Part shown: positions 50,616-62,980 of the stretch, one piece after another | How the letters are laid out: every line of letters begins with the position of its first letter | Position numbering within the stretch: the stretch's first letter is position 1 | NCBI RefSeq assembly: GCF_002086735.1 | Contig: NZ_MVIJ01000009.1 | Span: forward strand, 62,001-126,000 | DNA length: 64,000 nt | Source: Mycobacterium scrofulaceum | Lineage (GTDB): Bacteria > Actinomycetota > Actinomycetes > Mycobacteriales > Mycobacteriaceae | Direction: 5' to 3' | Notes under the pieces: model-generated | Databases searched by the model: none | Told to the model about the DNA's origin: nothing | What the model saw: the letters and a program-made list of their open reading frames with translations, nothing else | Program-made: the position numbers and the translations under genes

Positions 50616-51833
50616 ATGTCCGGGGTGTTTACGCGGCTGGTAGGCCAGGACGTGGTGACGGCCGAGCTGCTCGCCGCCGCCAGGGCCGCCCGCGGTGATC
50701 TGGTTCACAGCGACGCGGGCGCTCAGACTATGACACATGCGTGGCTGATCACGGGCCCGCCGGGGTCGGGGCGCTCGGTGGCGGCGCTGTGCTTCGCCGC
50801 CGCTTTGCAGTGCACCTCGGCCGTGGCAGACGGCGGCCCGGGATGCGGGCGGTGCCGGGCGTGCACCACGACCATGGCCGGTACCCATGCCGACGTGCGC
50901 CGGGTGATTCCCGAGGGGCTGTCCATCGGGGTCGACGAGATGCGCGCCATCGTGCAGATCGCGTCCCGGCGCCCGGCCACCGGGCACCGGCAGATCGTGG
51001 TGATCGAGGACGCCGACCGGCTGACCGAGGGCGCCGCCAACGCGCTGCTCAAGGTCGTCGAGGAACCGCCGCCGTCGACGGTGTTCCTGTTGTGCGCGCC
51101 GTCGGTGGATCCCGAGGACATCGCCATCACGCTGCGGTCGCGTTGCCGGCACGTCGCGCTGGTCACCCCGCCGACGGAGGCCATCGCGCGGGTGCTGGTC
51201 GACAGCGACGGCCTGAGCCCGGAAACCGCGGACTGGGCGGCCTCCGTCAGCGGCGGCCACGTGGGCCGGGCCCGGCGGCTGGCCACCGACCCCGAGGCCC
51301 GGGACCGCCGCGAACGCGCGCTGGCGCTGGTGCGCGACGCCGCGACGCCGTCGCGGGCCTATGCCGCCGCCGAGGAGTTGGTCGCCTCGGCCGAGGCCGA
51401 GGCGGTGGTGCTCACCGCGGACCGCGCCGAAGCCGAGACCGAGGAGCTGCGGACGGCCCTGGGCGCCGGCGGGACAGGCAAGGGCACCGCCGGTGCGATG
51501 CGGGGCGCCGCGGGCGCGATGAAAGACCTCGAGCGGCGGCAGAAGTCGCGCCAGACCCGGGCCTCCCGCGACGCGCTGGACCGGGCGCTGATCGACCTGG
51601 CCACGTATTTCCGGGACGCGCTGATGATTTCGGCGGGCGCGGCGGCGGTGCGGGCCAATCATCCGGACATGGCCGACCGGGTGTCGGCGCTGGCCGCCCA
51701 TGCCTCGCCGCCGCGGCTGCTGCGCTGCATCGAGGCGGTCCTGGAGTGCCGCGAGGCGTTGGCGATGAACGTCAAGCCCAAATTCGCCGTCGACGCCATG
51801 GTGGCGACGTTCGGCCAGGAACTGCGCGACTAA
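50616..51833 (+). CDS. holB: DNA polymerase III delta prime subunit
   Basis: A 405-aa clamp-loader AAA+ subunit. The P-loop reads GPPGSGRS, with arginine in place of the catalytic lysine, as expected for delta prime, which does not hydrolyse ATP. The zinc module is CGRCRAC with an upstream Cys (QCTSAV). DADRLTEGAANALLKVVEEPP is the Walker B/sensor region with the SRC motif (LRSRCRH). It opens the beta clamp ring with delta and tau. A helical linker with a Gly/Ala-rich stretch (GAGGTGKGTAGAMRGAAGAM) is unusual but mycobacterial. ATG 50616 is preferred over upstream open sequence. Confidence 0.9.
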   Translation: MSGVFTRLVGQDVVTAELLAAARAARGDLVHSDAGAQTMTHAWLITGPPGSGRSVAALCFAAALQCTSAVADGGPGCGRCRACTTTMAGTHADVRRVIPEGLSIGVDEMRAIVQIASRRPATGHRQIVVIEDADRLTEGAANALLKVVEEPPPSTVFLLCAPSVDPEDIAITLRSRCRHVALVTPPTEAIARVLVDSDGLSPETADWAASVSGGHVGRARRLATDPEARDRRERALALVRDAATPSRAYAAAEELVASAEAEAVVLTADRAEAETEELRTALGAGGTGKGTAGAMRGAAGAMKDLERRQKSRQTRASRDALDRALIDLATYFRDALMISAGAAAVRANHPDMADRVSALAAHASPPRLLRCIEAVLECREALAMNVKPKFAVDAMVATFGQELRD

Positions 51834-51885
51834 GTTGGGTTGGCTGCGCCGCCTGCCGTAGACTCGTGCCGCCCGGCGCGGGTGT

Positions 51886-51958
51886 GCCGCCTTAGCTCAG
51901 TCGGTAGAGCGATTCACTCGTAATGAATAGGTCGGGGGTTCGATTCCCCCAGGCGGCT
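51886..51958 (+). tRNA. thrV: tRNA-Thr (anticodon CGT)
   Basis: A full cloverleaf: GCCGCCT pairs with AGGCGGC, the D-arm is TAGCTCAGTCGGTAGAGC, the anticodon stem ATTCA/TGAAT encloses CTCGTAA with anticodon CGT, and the T-arm is GGGGGTTCGATTCCCCC. The 3' CCA is encoded at 51959-51961. In H37Rv the same tRNA is followed by insertion-sequence and other genes absent here. Confidence 0.96.
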
Positions 51959-51985
51959 CCAACTTCCGCTCGGCGCGGGCGCGGC

Positions 51986-54704
<2,719 letters not shown>

Positions 54705-54767
54705 TCACGCTGCGCGGCTCGGGTGTGTGCTGGAAGCCACCAGCGCACCCGGGAGGCCGGGCACTGC

Positions 54768-55118
54768 CTACACGTTCGACGGCTGCTCGGGCGCCTGCGC
54801 GCCCTCCAGCGCCAGGGCACGGGCCAGCCGGGCGTAGCGCAGTTCCAGGTCCTTGAACCGCATGTAGGTGCTGAGCGTGGTGAAGCAGAACGCCATGATG
54901 AGCGCGTAGAGCATCAGGTCGGTGCCGCGGCGCACCCCGAACCAGTGCGCCACCACCGTGGTGTCGTCGGGCCGCAGCACCGCGTAGATGCCGGCCAGCA
55001 CGAAGACGACGTAGCCGACCTTGACCCACGCCCGGGACCGCGCGTTCCTGCGGGACCGCAGCAGATAGAACAGCAGCGCGACGATCGACCCGATCAGCAG
55101 CACCTGAATCCAGTTCAT
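54768..55118 (-). CDS. Small DUF2304 membrane protein (Rv3632-type)
   Basis: A 116-aa protein with three hydrophobic helices (IQVLLIGSIVALLFYLL, VKVGYVVFVLAGIYAVL, LMLYALIMAFCFTTLSTYM) and a C-terminal helical tail, a typical DUF2304 layout. In M. tuberculosis the homologue assists the neighbouring polyprenyl-phosphate sugar synthase PpgS, probably by keeping it at the membrane. Its ATG is 13 bp after the ppgS stop, so the two are co-transcribed. It is the last gene of the run and faces galE1. Confidence 0.9.
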   Translation of the reverse strand: MNWIQVLLIGSIVALLFYLLRSRRNARSRAWVKVGYVVFVLAGIYAVLRPDDTTVVAHWFGVRRGTDLMLYALIMAFCFTTLSTYMRFKDLELRYARLARALALEGAQAPEQPSNV

Positions 55119-55131
55119 CTGCCAGTCCCTT

Positions 55132-55833
55132 TCATCTCGGAATCCTGCCGCGCAGGAACCCGTCGAAGATGATGTTGACGCCGTTGAGCAGGGGCTGTCC
55201 CTTGGACTTCGAGTAGTCGGTGTAGAGCACTTCGACCGGTTGTTCGACCACCCGCCAATGGTTTTCGGTGATCAGCATGATGAATTCGTTGGCGTGGCTC
55301 ATGCCGCTCATGGTGATGTCCAGCCCGTCGGCGACCTTCTTGTTGAAGACCCGAAGGCCATTGTTGGTGTCGGTCAAGCCAAGTCGGCGGCCACGCCGGC
55401 TCAGCCGCGCGGCGGTCCGCAGCACCAGCCGCTTCACGAACGGCGGCCGGCTGCCCACGTGCGCGCCGAACCGCGTGCCGATCACGACGTCGACGTCCTC
55501 GGCGCAGAGCCGGTCGACCATGGTCGCCAGGTCCTTGACCCGATGTTGGCCGTCGCCGTCGAACGTGGCGAACACCTGCGCCCCAGGTTGTTTGCGGGCG
55601 TACTCGACGCCGGTCTGGATGGCCGCGCCCTGCCCCAGGTTGATCGGATGGCGCACCAGGTGGGCGCCGGCCCGCCTGGCGATCTCACCCGTGTCGTCGA
55701 TGCTGCCGTCGTCCACGCAGACGACGTTGTCGAAGATCGAGCGCACGTCGGCGACCACCTCGCCGATGACGGAGGCTTCGTTGAAGGCGGGGATGACGAT
55801 CCAGGCGCCCGGGTATTTGGATGCGGTGTCCAT
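55132..55833 (-). CDS. ppgS: Polyprenyl-phospho-N-acetylgalactosamine synthase-like GT2 glycosyltransferase PpgS
   Basis: A 233-aa GT-A fold enzyme. Nucleotide-sugar motifs are VIPAFNEASVIGEVV, VDDGSIDDT and FDGDGQH (DxD-like), with TDTNNGLRVFNKKV near the acceptor site. Length and order match Rv3631, which makes polyprenyl-phosphate GalNAc used to add galactosamine to arabinogalactan. It has no membrane helix, consistent with need for the Rv3632-type partner encoded next. It follows the flippase-like Rv3630-type gene after 23 bp. Confidence 0.92.
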   Translation of the reverse strand: MDTASKYPGAWIVIPAFNEASVIGEVVADVRSIFDNVVCVDDGSIDDTGEIARRAGAHLVRHPINLGQGAAIQTGVEYARKQPGAQVFATFDGDGQHRVKDLATMVDRLCAEDVDVVIGTRFGAHVGSRPPFVKRLVLRTAARLSRRGRRLGLTDTNNGLRVFNKKVADGLDITMSGMSHANEFIMLITENHWRVVEQPVEVLYTDYSKSKGQPLLNGVNIIFDGFLRGRIPR

Positions 55834-55856
55834 TCAAGCCAAAAAGGTACACGCGA

Positions 55857-57134
55857 TCAGCCGGCGAGGCGGTCGGCGCGCGCCAGCGCCACCAGGTGAA
55901 CGCCGATTCCCACCAGCGGGCCGCACAGCAGGCCGACCACCGTGCGGGTCTGCAGCGGCAGCGGCAGCAACAGCAGCAATACCGCCGCCACCGTCGCGCC
56001 CACCCAACCCAGCGAGTACGCCCGGTGCAGCGCGGCCGCGACGGCGCCGGCGCCGGTGAGCGTCAGCATGGCGATCGCCACCGCGGCCGCCGTCAGCCAG
56101 GCCAGCAGCGCGCCGCTGGCCTGGTACTGCGGCCCGAAGGCGACCCGCAGCAGCCACGGACCCACAATCCCGGCCGCCGCCACCCCGACCGCGCCGATCC
56201 CGCCGACGATTCCGGCCGGGGCGATCAGGGCGCGGATCCGGTCGCTGCGCGCGTCGACGAAATGCGCGATCAGGTTGCCCTGCATGGCCGTCAGCGGCAC
56301 CAGCAGCGGCGCCCGCGTCAGCGTGACCGCGAGAATGATCACGCCGCCTTCGGCCCCCAGCTGGTTGCTGGTCAGCTTGAGCAACACCGGAAATCCCATC
56401 ACCAGGATCGCGCTGGCCCCGGCCGCGGTGATGGAGTGGGCCGCCCCGCGCAGGAACGTCTGGACGCCGCCCGGCGTCAACAGCCGCGCGGCGGCCCGCG
56501 CCGACGGCGAGGCCACCAGCACGATCAGCCAGGCGACCGCCCCCGCGACCGTTGCCCACAGGAAGCCGACGAGGCGCCAGCCCAGCACCACGGTGGCCGC
56601 GGCGACCGTCACCCGCATGACCGCGTCGGTCACCATCAGCGACCCGTACCCGGTCCACCGGTCGGTCCCGGCCAGCATGCCCAGCAACGTGGCGTGCACG
56701 CAGAAACCCGCCAGCCCGACGCTGAGCAGCGCCACGGACAGCCAGCGTTCCTCGACGAATACCCGCCCGGCCCACAGCGGCGAGCTGCCGGCGATCACCA
56801 CGGCGGCGCCGACGCCGAGCAGCGCGGCGACCCGCAGCGGGCGGGTCCGCGGTTGGCCCCCGCCGGGAGCCGGTGCCGGGAGGTGGCGGGTCGAGCGGAC
56901 CTCCCGGGTGGTCTCCTGCAGCAGCCCGAAAGCGGCGCCGGTGACCAGGCCGAACGCACCCCAGAACACCCCGAACAGGGAGAAGCCGCTCGGCGCCAGG
57001 TCACGGGCGGCCAGGTAGATCACCGCGTAGCCACACAGGGCGGTCACCGCCGTCGCGCCGGCGACCCGGGCCACGCTGGTGCGCGCGATCGGACCGGCGC
57101 CGCTGGGGGCTTGGGTACCGCCGACTTCGGGCAT
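55857..57134 (-). CDS. Polysaccharide flippase-like membrane protein (Rv3630-type)
   Basis: A 425-aa protein with 12-14 hydrophobic helices and few charged loops, resembling Wzx/MATE-type oligosaccharide flippases. Examples are AVTALCGYAVIYLAARDL, LLGVGAAVVIAGSSPLWAG and AAAVAIAMLTLTGAGAVAAAL. It precedes ppgS and the Rv3632-type gene, so it may flip the polyprenyl-phosphate sugar made by PpgS across the membrane; that link is inference. ATG 57134 (MPEVGGTQAP) is preferred; the frame is open to 57392, but that part overlaps the divergent gene. Confidence 0.85.
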   Translation of the reverse strand: MPEVGGTQAPSGAGPIARTSVARVAGATAVTALCGYAVIYLAARDLAPSGFSLFGVFWGAFGLVTGAAFGLLQETTREVRSTRHLPAPAPGGGQPRTRPLRVAALLGVGAAVVIAGSSPLWAGRVFVEERWLSVALLSVGLAGFCVHATLLGMLAGTDRWTGYGSLMVTDAVMRVTVAAATVVLGWRLVGFLWATVAGAVAWLIVLVASPSARAAARLLTPGGVQTFLRGAAHSITAAGASAILVMGFPVLLKLTSNQLGAEGGVIILAVTLTRAPLLVPLTAMQGNLIAHFVDARSDRIRALIAPAGIVGGIGAVGVAAAGIVGPWLLRVAFGPQYQASGALLAWLTAAAVAIAMLTLTGAGAVAAALHRAYSLGWVGATVAAVLLLLLPLPLQTRTVVGLLCGPLVGIGVHLVALARADRLAG

Positions 57135-57225
57135 CGCCACAACTTGAAAATAGTAAGTGGCCGTGGACGCCCGTCCGCGGCGGCGACCTGTGTTCGCTAT
57201 CGTGAGCGGCTGTCGGGAAGGATCC

Positions 57226-58311
57226 ATGGCCGCCGTGCGCATCTTCGGGATCTCGCTGTTGCTCACCGTGGCGGCCCTTGTGCTCGGGTACGCCCACGGG
57301 GGGCTCAACGCGCTGCTCCTCCTGCTGGCCCTGGCGTTGCTCGAGATCTCGTTGTCGTTCGACAACGCCATCATCAACGCCGCAATCCTCAAGCAGATGA
57401 GCCCGTTCTGGCGGCAGATGTTCCTGACGATCGGGGTCCTGGTCGCCGTGTTCGGGATGCGGCTGCTCTTCCCGTTGCTGATCGTGTGGGTGACCGCGGG
57501 TCTCGATCCGGTCCGCGCGATGGAGTTGGCGCTGCACCCCCCGCCGCACGGCGCGCTGGAATTCCCTGACGGCTCGCCGAGCTACGAAAAGCTGATCGTC
57601 GCCGCGCATCCGCAGATCGCGGCGTTCGGGGGGACGTTCCTGTTGATGCTGTTTCTGGATTTCGTGTTCCACGACCGGGACATCAAGTGGCTCAAGTGGA
57701 TCGAAATTCCGTTCGCCCGCATCGGGCGGCTGGGCCAGGTGTCGGTGGCGGTGACCGTTGTCGCGCTGGTGGTCGTCGGCATGCGGTTGACGCACTCCGG
57801 TGAGGAGCGCGCGACGGTGTTGACCGCCGGGCTGCTCGGGCTGGTGACGTATCTCGTCGTCAACGGCCTGAGCCGGGCATTTCGGCCCCCGCACATCGAA
57901 ACCGCGGCCGAGGGCAAGGCGGTCGGCACGGCCGGCCTGACCCTGTTCCTCTACCTGGAGGTCCTCGACGCCGCCTTCTCGTTCGACGGCGTCACCGGCG
58001 CTTTCGCGATCACCTCGGACCCGATCGTTATCGCGCTGGGTCTCGGACTGGTGGGCTCGATGTTCGTCCGGTCCATCACCATCTTCCTGGTGAAGCAGGA
58101 TGCGCTGGACCGTTACGTGTACCTCGAGCACGGCGCGCACTGGGCCATCGGGGTGCTGGCGGTGATCATGCTCGTGTCCATCGAACCGCGGTTCGAGGTG
58201 CCGGACCCGGTGACCGCCTCGGTGGGGGTGGTGTTCATCGGTGCGGCGCTGGGCTGGAGCGTGCTGCGCAATCGGCGCACCGCCAGGGCGGCCGCCGTGC
58301 GCGCCGGCTGA
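57226..58311 (+). CDS. TerC/DUF475-type integral membrane protein (Rv3629c-type)
   Basis: A 361-aa membrane protein with about nine helices. The twin TerC motifs are visible: SLSFDNAIINAAILKQM near residue 45 and EVLDAAFSFDGVTGAFA near residue 245, each with a buried Asp that in the family is tied to metal ion (manganese) export. The DUF475 group is the longer TerC branch. ATG 57226 has a GGAAG site. It is divergent from the flippase-like gene; its stop directly abuts the stop of convergent ppa. Confidence 0.88.
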   Translation: MAAVRIFGISLLLTVAALVLGYAHGGLNALLLLLALALLEISLSFDNAIINAAILKQMSPFWRQMFLTIGVLVAVFGMRLLFPLLIVWVTAGLDPVRAMELALHPPPHGALEFPDGSPSYEKLIVAAHPQIAAFGGTFLLMLFLDFVFHDRDIKWLKWIEIPFARIGRLGQVSVAVTVVALVVVGMRLTHSGEERATVLTAGLLGLVTYLVVNGLSRAFRPPHIETAAEGKAVGTAGLTLFLYLEVLDAAFSFDGVTGAFAITSDPIVIALGLGLVGSMFVRSITIFLVKQDALDRYVYLEHGAHWAIGVLAVIMLVSIEPRFEVPDPVTASVGVVFIGAALGWSVLRNRRTARAAAVRAG

Positions 58312-58800
58312 TCAGTGCCCGTTTGACTTGAACCGCTCCACCGAGCGCTGCACCTCTGCTTCGGCTTCGGCGCGGTTCACCCAGTCGGCCGCCTTGACGA
58401 ACTTGCCCGGCTCGAGGTCCTTGTAGTGGACGAAGAAGTGCTTGATCACGTCCAGCTCGAACTCGGGCACGTCACCGATGTCCTGGACGTGGTCCCAGCG
58501 GTGGTCGCCGGCCGGCACGCACAGAACCTTGTCGTCGCCGCCCTTCTCGTCGGTCATCCGGAACATGCCGACCGGGCGCGCCTCGACGATCACTCCGGGG
58601 AAGACCGACTGCGGCAGCAGCACCATCGCGTCCAGCGGGTCGCCGTCTTCGCCGAGGGTGTCCTCGATGAAGCCGTAGTCGGTCGGGTAGCCCATCGACG
58701 TGTAGAGGTAGCGGTCCAGACGCACCCGTCCGGTCTCGTGGTCGATCTCGTACTTGTTCCGCTGGCCTTTCAGGATCTCGATGGTGACGTCGAATTCCAC
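58312..58800 (-). CDS. ppa: Inorganic pyrophosphatase
   Basis: A 162-aa family I inorganic pyrophosphatase, the same length as M. tuberculosis Ppa. Active-site residues lie in [33 protein letters not shown] (the D-x-D-P-x-D signature) and [12 protein letters not shown]. It hydrolyses pyrophosphate from biosynthesis, driving DNA, RNA and aminoacyl-tRNA synthesis. GTG 58800 ([12 protein letters not shown]) has an AAAGGAG site; an upstream start at 58833 is not needed. Confidence 0.97.
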   Translation of the reverse strand: MEFDVTIEILKGQRNKYEIDHETGRVRLDRYLYTSMGYPTDYGFIEDTLGEDGDPLDAMVLLPQSVFPGVIVEARPVGMFRMTDEKGGDDKVLCVPAGDHRWDHVQDIGDVPEFELDVIKHFFVHYKDLEPGKFVKAADWVNRAEAEAEVQRSVERFKSNGH

Positions 58801-58907
58801 CTCGTCGGCTCCTTTTCTGGGTAGGCAGGTCAACTTTGCTCTGTTACACCCTAGTCGAGCGCATCCCGGCCGATTCGGCAGAATGGCTTCAGACAGTCAG
58901 GAGAGCG

Positions 58908-60293
58908 ATGGGTCCCACTCGCTGGCAAAAATCCACCCATGTGTTCGTCGGGTTGGCCGTGCTGGCGTTTGTCGCCGCGGTGGTCGCGGCGGCAACGTTT
59001 TTCACCTCCGCGGGGCATGGCGGCAACAGCGCGCACGCCACGATCCCGCCTCCGCACGCGCCGACGGTCAAGCCCGGGATGGTCCCGGTCAGCGACACCG
59101 CGGAGACCCCAACGCCGGCCGGAGTGGCGGCCCTGCTGGCGGCCGTCGCGGCCGATCCGAACTTGGGGCGGCTCGGGGCCCGGGTGACCGACGCCATGAC
59201 CGGGAAGGAGCTCTGGCAGGTCGCCGCCGACCTGCCGCTGGTGCCGGCGTCGACGAACAAGGTGCTGACGGCGGCCGCCGCCCTGCTGACCCTGGACCAT
59301 CAGACGCGGATCAGCACGCGCGTGGTGGCCGGCAGCCAGAACGCGCAGGGCCCCGTCGTGCTGGTCGGCGCGGGTGACCCGGTGCTGTCGGCGGCGCCGC
59401 CCGGTGTGGACACCTGGTATCGGGGGTCGGCCCGGATCAGCGATCTCGTCGAGCAGATCCGCCGCAGCGGCGTGACGCCGACCGCGGTGCAGGTGGACAC
59501 CTCCGCGTTCAGCGGGCCCACGATGGCGCAGGGCTGGGACCCCGCCGACGTCGACAACGGCGACATCGCGCCGATCGAGTCGGTGATGATCGACGCGGGC
59601 CGCATCCAGCCGAGCACCGTCAACTCGCGGCGGTCGCGCACCCCTGCCCTGGACGCCGGACGTGAGCTGGCCAAGGCGCTCGGCCTGGATCCCGGGGCGG
59701 TGACGATCGCGACGGCGCCGTCGGGAGCGCGGCAGCTGGCCGTCGTGCAGTCGGCGCCGTTGGTGCAGCGGCTGTCCGAGATGATGGACCACTCCGACAA
59801 CGTGATGGCCGAATGCATCGCCCGCGAGGTGGCGGCCGCCATCAACCGGCCCCGCAGCTTCGCCGGCGCGGTCGACGCGGTGACCAACAGGTTGAGCACC
59901 GCGCACGTCGAGACCGGCGGCGTCGCGCTGTTGGATTCCAGCGGGCTTTCGGTCGACGACCGGTTGACCGCCAAGACGCTCGACGGTGTGTTGCAGGCGG
60001 CCGCCGGACCCGACCAGCCGACGCTGCGGGCGCTGCTGGATCTGCTCCCGATCGCCGCCGGCAGCGGGACGCTGGGCGACCGCTTCACCGACGCGGCCTC
60101 CAATCAGGGACCCGCCGGCTGGCTGCGCGCCAAGACCGGATCGCTGACCGCCGTCAACGCCCTGGCCGGGGTGCTCACCGACCGCAGCGGACGGGTGCTC
60201 ACCTTCGCCTTCATCTCCAACGCGGCGGGGCCGAACGGCCGGAACGTGATGGACGCCCTGGCCACCAAGCTGTGGTCCTGCGGGTGCTCATGA
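58908..60293 (+). CDS. dacB: D-alanyl-D-alanine carboxypeptidase, PBP4 family
   Basis: A 461-aa low-molecular-weight penicillin-binding protein of class C, equal in length to Rv3627c. A signal-anchor lies at residues 11-33. The transpeptidase motifs are STNK (S-x-x-K), SDN in MDHSDNVMAE, and KTGSLTAV. It trims or cleaves peptidoglycan stem peptides outside the membrane. ATG 58908 has an AGGAGAG site. Its stop overlaps the ATG of the zinc-protease-like gene (ATGA), and tilS and hpt follow. Confidence 0.95.
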   Translation: MGPTRWQKSTHVFVGLAVLAFVAAVVAAATFFTSAGHGGNSAHATIPPPHAPTVKPGMVPVSDTAETPTPAGVAALLAAVAADPNLGRLGARVTDAMTGKELWQVAADLPLVPASTNKVLTAAAALLTLDHQTRISTRVVAGSQNAQGPVVLVGAGDPVLSAAPPGVDTWYRGSARISDLVEQIRRSGVTPTAVQVDTSAFSGPTMAQGWDPADVDNGDIAPIESVMIDAGRIQPSTVNSRRSRTPALDAGRELAKALGLDPGAVTIATAPSGARQLAVVQSAPLVQRLSEMMDHSDNVMAECIAREVAAAINRPRSFAGAVDAVTNRLSTAHVETGGVALLDSSGLSVDDRLTAKTLDGVLQAAAGPDQPTLRALLDLLPIAAGSGTLGDRFTDAASNQGPAGWLRAKTGSLTAVNALAGVLTDRSGRVLTFAFISNAAGPNGRNVMDALATKLWSCGCS

Positions 60294-61336
60294 GCGCGTC
60301 CTCGGAGCTGACGCTCGGCACCGCGGTCGACTGGGGCTTCGCCGCCACCGTGGGCCGGCGGTTGGCCCGGCCCGGTCCGCCGTCGAGCGACTACACCCGC
60401 CGCCAGGCGATCGACGAGCTCACCCGCTGCGCCGCCAAGGCCGAACCACCGGTGCGCGAGGTGACGGGCCTGATCACCGACGGCGTGGTGCCCGCCGCCC
60501 GCATCGTCGACCGCCCGGAATGGATCGGCGCGGCGGCCGAGTCGATGCGCGTGATGATGAACGGGGCCGAGAAGCCGCGCGGCTTCCTCACCGGCCGCGT
60601 CACCGGCGCGCAGACGGGTGCCGTGCTGGCGTTCGTGTCGTCCGGAATCCTCGGGCAGTACGACCCGTTCGCGGCCGCGAAGGAGGGCTGCCTGCTGCTG
60701 GTGTATCCCAACGTCATCGCCGTCGAGCGGCAGCTGCGGGTCGAGCCCTCCGATTTTCGGTTGTGGGTCTGCCTGCACGAGGTCACCCACCGGGTGCAGT
60801 TCACCGCGAACCGCTGGTTGTCCGAGCACATGTCGCGGTGCCTGGCGCTGCTGACGCGGGACGCCGGTGAAGACGTCGCGCAGGTGGCGGGCCGGCTGGC
60901 CGATTACGTGCGCCACCGCGGGAACGGGGCGACGGACGGCGGCTCGTCGGGGATCGTCGGCCTGGTGCGCGCCGTGCAGTCCGAGCCGCAGCGGCAGGCC
61001 CTCGATCAGCTGCTGGTGCTCGGCACGCTGCTGGAGGGCCACGCCGACCACGTGATGGACGCAGTCGGGCCGATGGTGGTGCCGTCGGTGGCGACCATCC
61101 GTCGCCGGTTCGACGAGCGCCGCAACCGCAAACAGCCGCCGCTGCAGCGCCTGCTGCGCGCGCTGCTGGGGCTCGACGCCAAGCTCAACCAGTACACGCG
61201 CGGCAAGGCGTTCGTCGACCACGTGGTGGGCCGGGTCGGCATGGAGCGGTTCAACGCCATCTGGACCGGCCCCGAGACGCTGCCCCTGCCCGCCGAGATC
61301 GAAGAACCCCAGCGATGGATCGACCGAGTGCTGTAG
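60290..61336 (+). CDS. Zinc-dependent metalloprotease-like protein (DUF2342; Rv3626c-type)
   Basis: A 348-aa protein with the metal-binding motif HEVTHRVQF (HExxH, near residues 161-165) and a later EGHAD that may supply the third ligand. The family, sometimes labelled a coenzyme F420 biosynthesis-associated protein, is confined to actinobacteria and its substrate is unknown; the F420 link comes from co-occurrence. Start ATG 60290 overlaps the dacB stop; the end overlaps tilS by 22 bp. Confidence 0.88.
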   Translation: MSASSELTLGTAVDWGFAATVGRRLARPGPPSSDYTRRQAIDELTRCAAKAEPPVREVTGLITDGVVPAARIVDRPEWIGAAAESMRVMMNGAEKPRGFLTGRVTGAQTGAVLAFVSSGILGQYDPFAAAKEGCLLLVYPNVIAVERQLRVEPSDFRLWVCLHEVTHRVQFTANRWLSEHMSRCLALLTRDAGEDVAQVAGRLADYVRHRGNGATDGGSSGIVGLVRAVQSEPQRQALDQLLVLGTLLEGHADHVMDAVGPMVVPSVATIRRRFDERRNRKQPPLQRLLRALLGLDAKLNQYTRGKAFVDHVVGRVGMERFNAIWTGPETLPLPAEIEEPQRWIDRVL

Positions 61337-62277
61337 GGCAGCTGCGCGCTGCTGTCGAAGAGTTCGCCAAGACCCACGTCGCCGCGGCCGAACAGTGGTG
61401 CGTGGCCCTGTCGGGCGGCCCGGATTCGCTTGCGCTCACCGCGGTGGCGGCCCAGCTGCGGCCCACCACCGCCGTGATCGTCGATCACGGCCTGCAACCC
61501 GGGTCCGCCGACATCGCCGAGACGGCCCGGGCGCAAGCCGTCGCCGTGGGATGCGTTGCGGCGCAGGTGGTTCGCGTGCACGTGGGCAACGAAGGCGGCC
61601 CCGAGGCCGCCGCCCGCACCGCCCGCTACGCCGCGCTGAGCGCGTACCACGGCGGCCCGGTGCTCCTCGGGCACACGCTCGACGATCAGGCGGAGACGGT
61701 GCTGCTGGGGCTGGGCCGCGGGTCGGGCGTGCGGTCGATCGCCGGGATGCGGCCGTACGACCCGCCGTGGGGGCGGCCGTTGCTGGGCGTGCGGCGCACG
61801 GTGACCCACGCCGCGTGCGTGGAGCTGGGGCTCTCGGCCTGGCAGGACCCGCACAACACCGACCGCCGCTTCACCCGGACCCGGCTCCGCCTGGAGGTGC
61901 TCCCGCTCCTGGAGGAGGTGTTGGGCGGCGGCGTGGCCGAGGCGCTGGCCCGCACGGCGACGGCGTTGCGCGAGGACTCCGAGCTGATCGACACGCTCGC
62001 CGCCCGGGCGCTGCCCGAGGCGAAGGCGGGCGCGGGATTGCACACGCAGGCCCTGGCGGCGCTGCCCGGCCCGGTGCGGCGGCGGGTGATCCGCGGCTGG
62101 TTGTTGGCCGGCGGCGCAACCGGCCTGACGGACAAGCAGATCCGCGGCGTCGACGCGCTTGTCATCGCCTGGCGCGGACAGGGCGGGGTGGCGGTGGGGT
62201 CCGCGCTGCGCGACGAGCGGTTGATCGCCGGGCGCCGCGACGGCGTGCTCAGCCTGTGGCGGGAACCGGTCCGCTAG
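61315..62277 (+). CDS. tilS: tRNA(Ile)-lysidine synthetase
   Basis: A 320-aa enzyme that converts C34 of the tRNA-Ile CAU anticodon to lysidine, so that it reads AUA. The ATP pyrophosphatase P-loop is [11 protein letters not shown], and [21 protein letters not shown] and [12 protein letters not shown] are the other conserved motifs. Length is typical for the short actinobacterial form. ATG 61315 lies inside the preceding gene. The hpt gene begins 57 bp downstream, an arrangement (tilS-hpt-ftsH) conserved in many bacteria. Confidence 0.94.
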   Translation: MDRPSAVGQLRAAVEEFAKTHVAAAEQWCVALSGGPDSLALTAVAAQLRPTTAVIVDHGLQPGSADIAETARAQAVAVGCVAAQVVRVHVGNEGGPEAAARTARYAALSAYHGGPVLLGHTLDDQAETVLLGLGRGSGVRSIAGMRPYDPPWGRPLLGVRRTVTHAACVELGLSAWQDPHNTDRRFTRTRLRLEVLPLLEEVLGGGVAEALARTATALREDSELIDTLAARALPEAKAGAGLHTQALAALPGPVRRRVIRGWLLAGGATGLTDKQIRGVDALVIAWRGQGGVAVGSALRDERLIAGRRDGVLSLWREPVR

Positions 62278-62333
62278 GCGCAATACCGGGGTCGCCGTTG
62301 GTTATTCGGCCGGTGCCGTGGCACTCTGTGGGC

Positions 62334-62939
62334 GTGGCCCAGATCTCCCCGGCGATCACCCCCGCGCAGCCCGTGGAGCTGTACCCCGGGGACATCAAAT
62401 CGGTCCTGCTCACCGCGGAGCAGATCCAGGCGCGAATCGCCGAACTCGGCGAGGAGATCGGCGGCCAGTACCGCGACGCGATGACCGAGACCGGCCAGGA
62501 TCTGCTGCTGATCACCGTGCTCAAGGGCGCTGTGATCTTCGTCACCGACCTTGCGCGGGCGATTCCGGTGCCCACCCAGTTCGAGTTCATGGCGGTCAGC
62601 TCCTATGGAACGTCGACGTCGTCGTCCGGCGTGGTGCGGATCCTCAAGGATCTGGACCGCGACATCCAGGGGCGCGACGTGCTGATCGTCGAGGACGTCG
62701 TCGACTCGGGCCTGACGCTGTCGTGGTTGCTGCGAAACCTGAGCAGCCGCCACCCGCGTTCGCTGCGGGTGTGCACGCTGCTGCGTAAGCCCGATGCGAA
62801 GGGCGCCAACGTCGACATCGCCTATGTGGGCTTCGATATCCCGAACGATTTCGTCGTGGGCTATGGCCTGGATTACGACGAGCGCTATCGCGACCTGTCC
62901 TACATCGGCACCCTGGACCCCCGGGTCTACCAGCAGTAG
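62334..62939 (+). CDS. hpt: Hypoxanthine-guanine phosphoribosyltransferase
   Basis: A 201-aa type I phosphoribosyltransferase. The PRPP-binding motif is [14 protein letters not shown], the flexible loop is [11 protein letters not shown], and the purine pocket includes [17 protein letters not shown]. It salvages hypoxanthine and guanine to IMP and GMP. GTG 62334 ([10 protein letters not shown]) is used; GTG 62328 is possible. It is convergent with lpqG. Confidence 0.95.
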   Translation: MAQISPAITPAQPVELYPGDIKSVLLTAEQIQARIAELGEEIGGQYRDAMTETGQDLLLITVLKGAVIFVTDLARAIPVPTQFEFMAVSSYGTSTSSSGVVRILKDLDRDIQGRDVLIVEDVVDSGLTLSWLLRNLSSRHPRSLRVCTLLRKPDAKGANVDIAYVGFDIPNDFVVGYGLDYDERYRDLSYIGTLDPRVYQQ

Positions 62940-62980
62940 ACGCCCGTCTTCCGGGCGCGGCGGATCGCCGCCGATAGGCG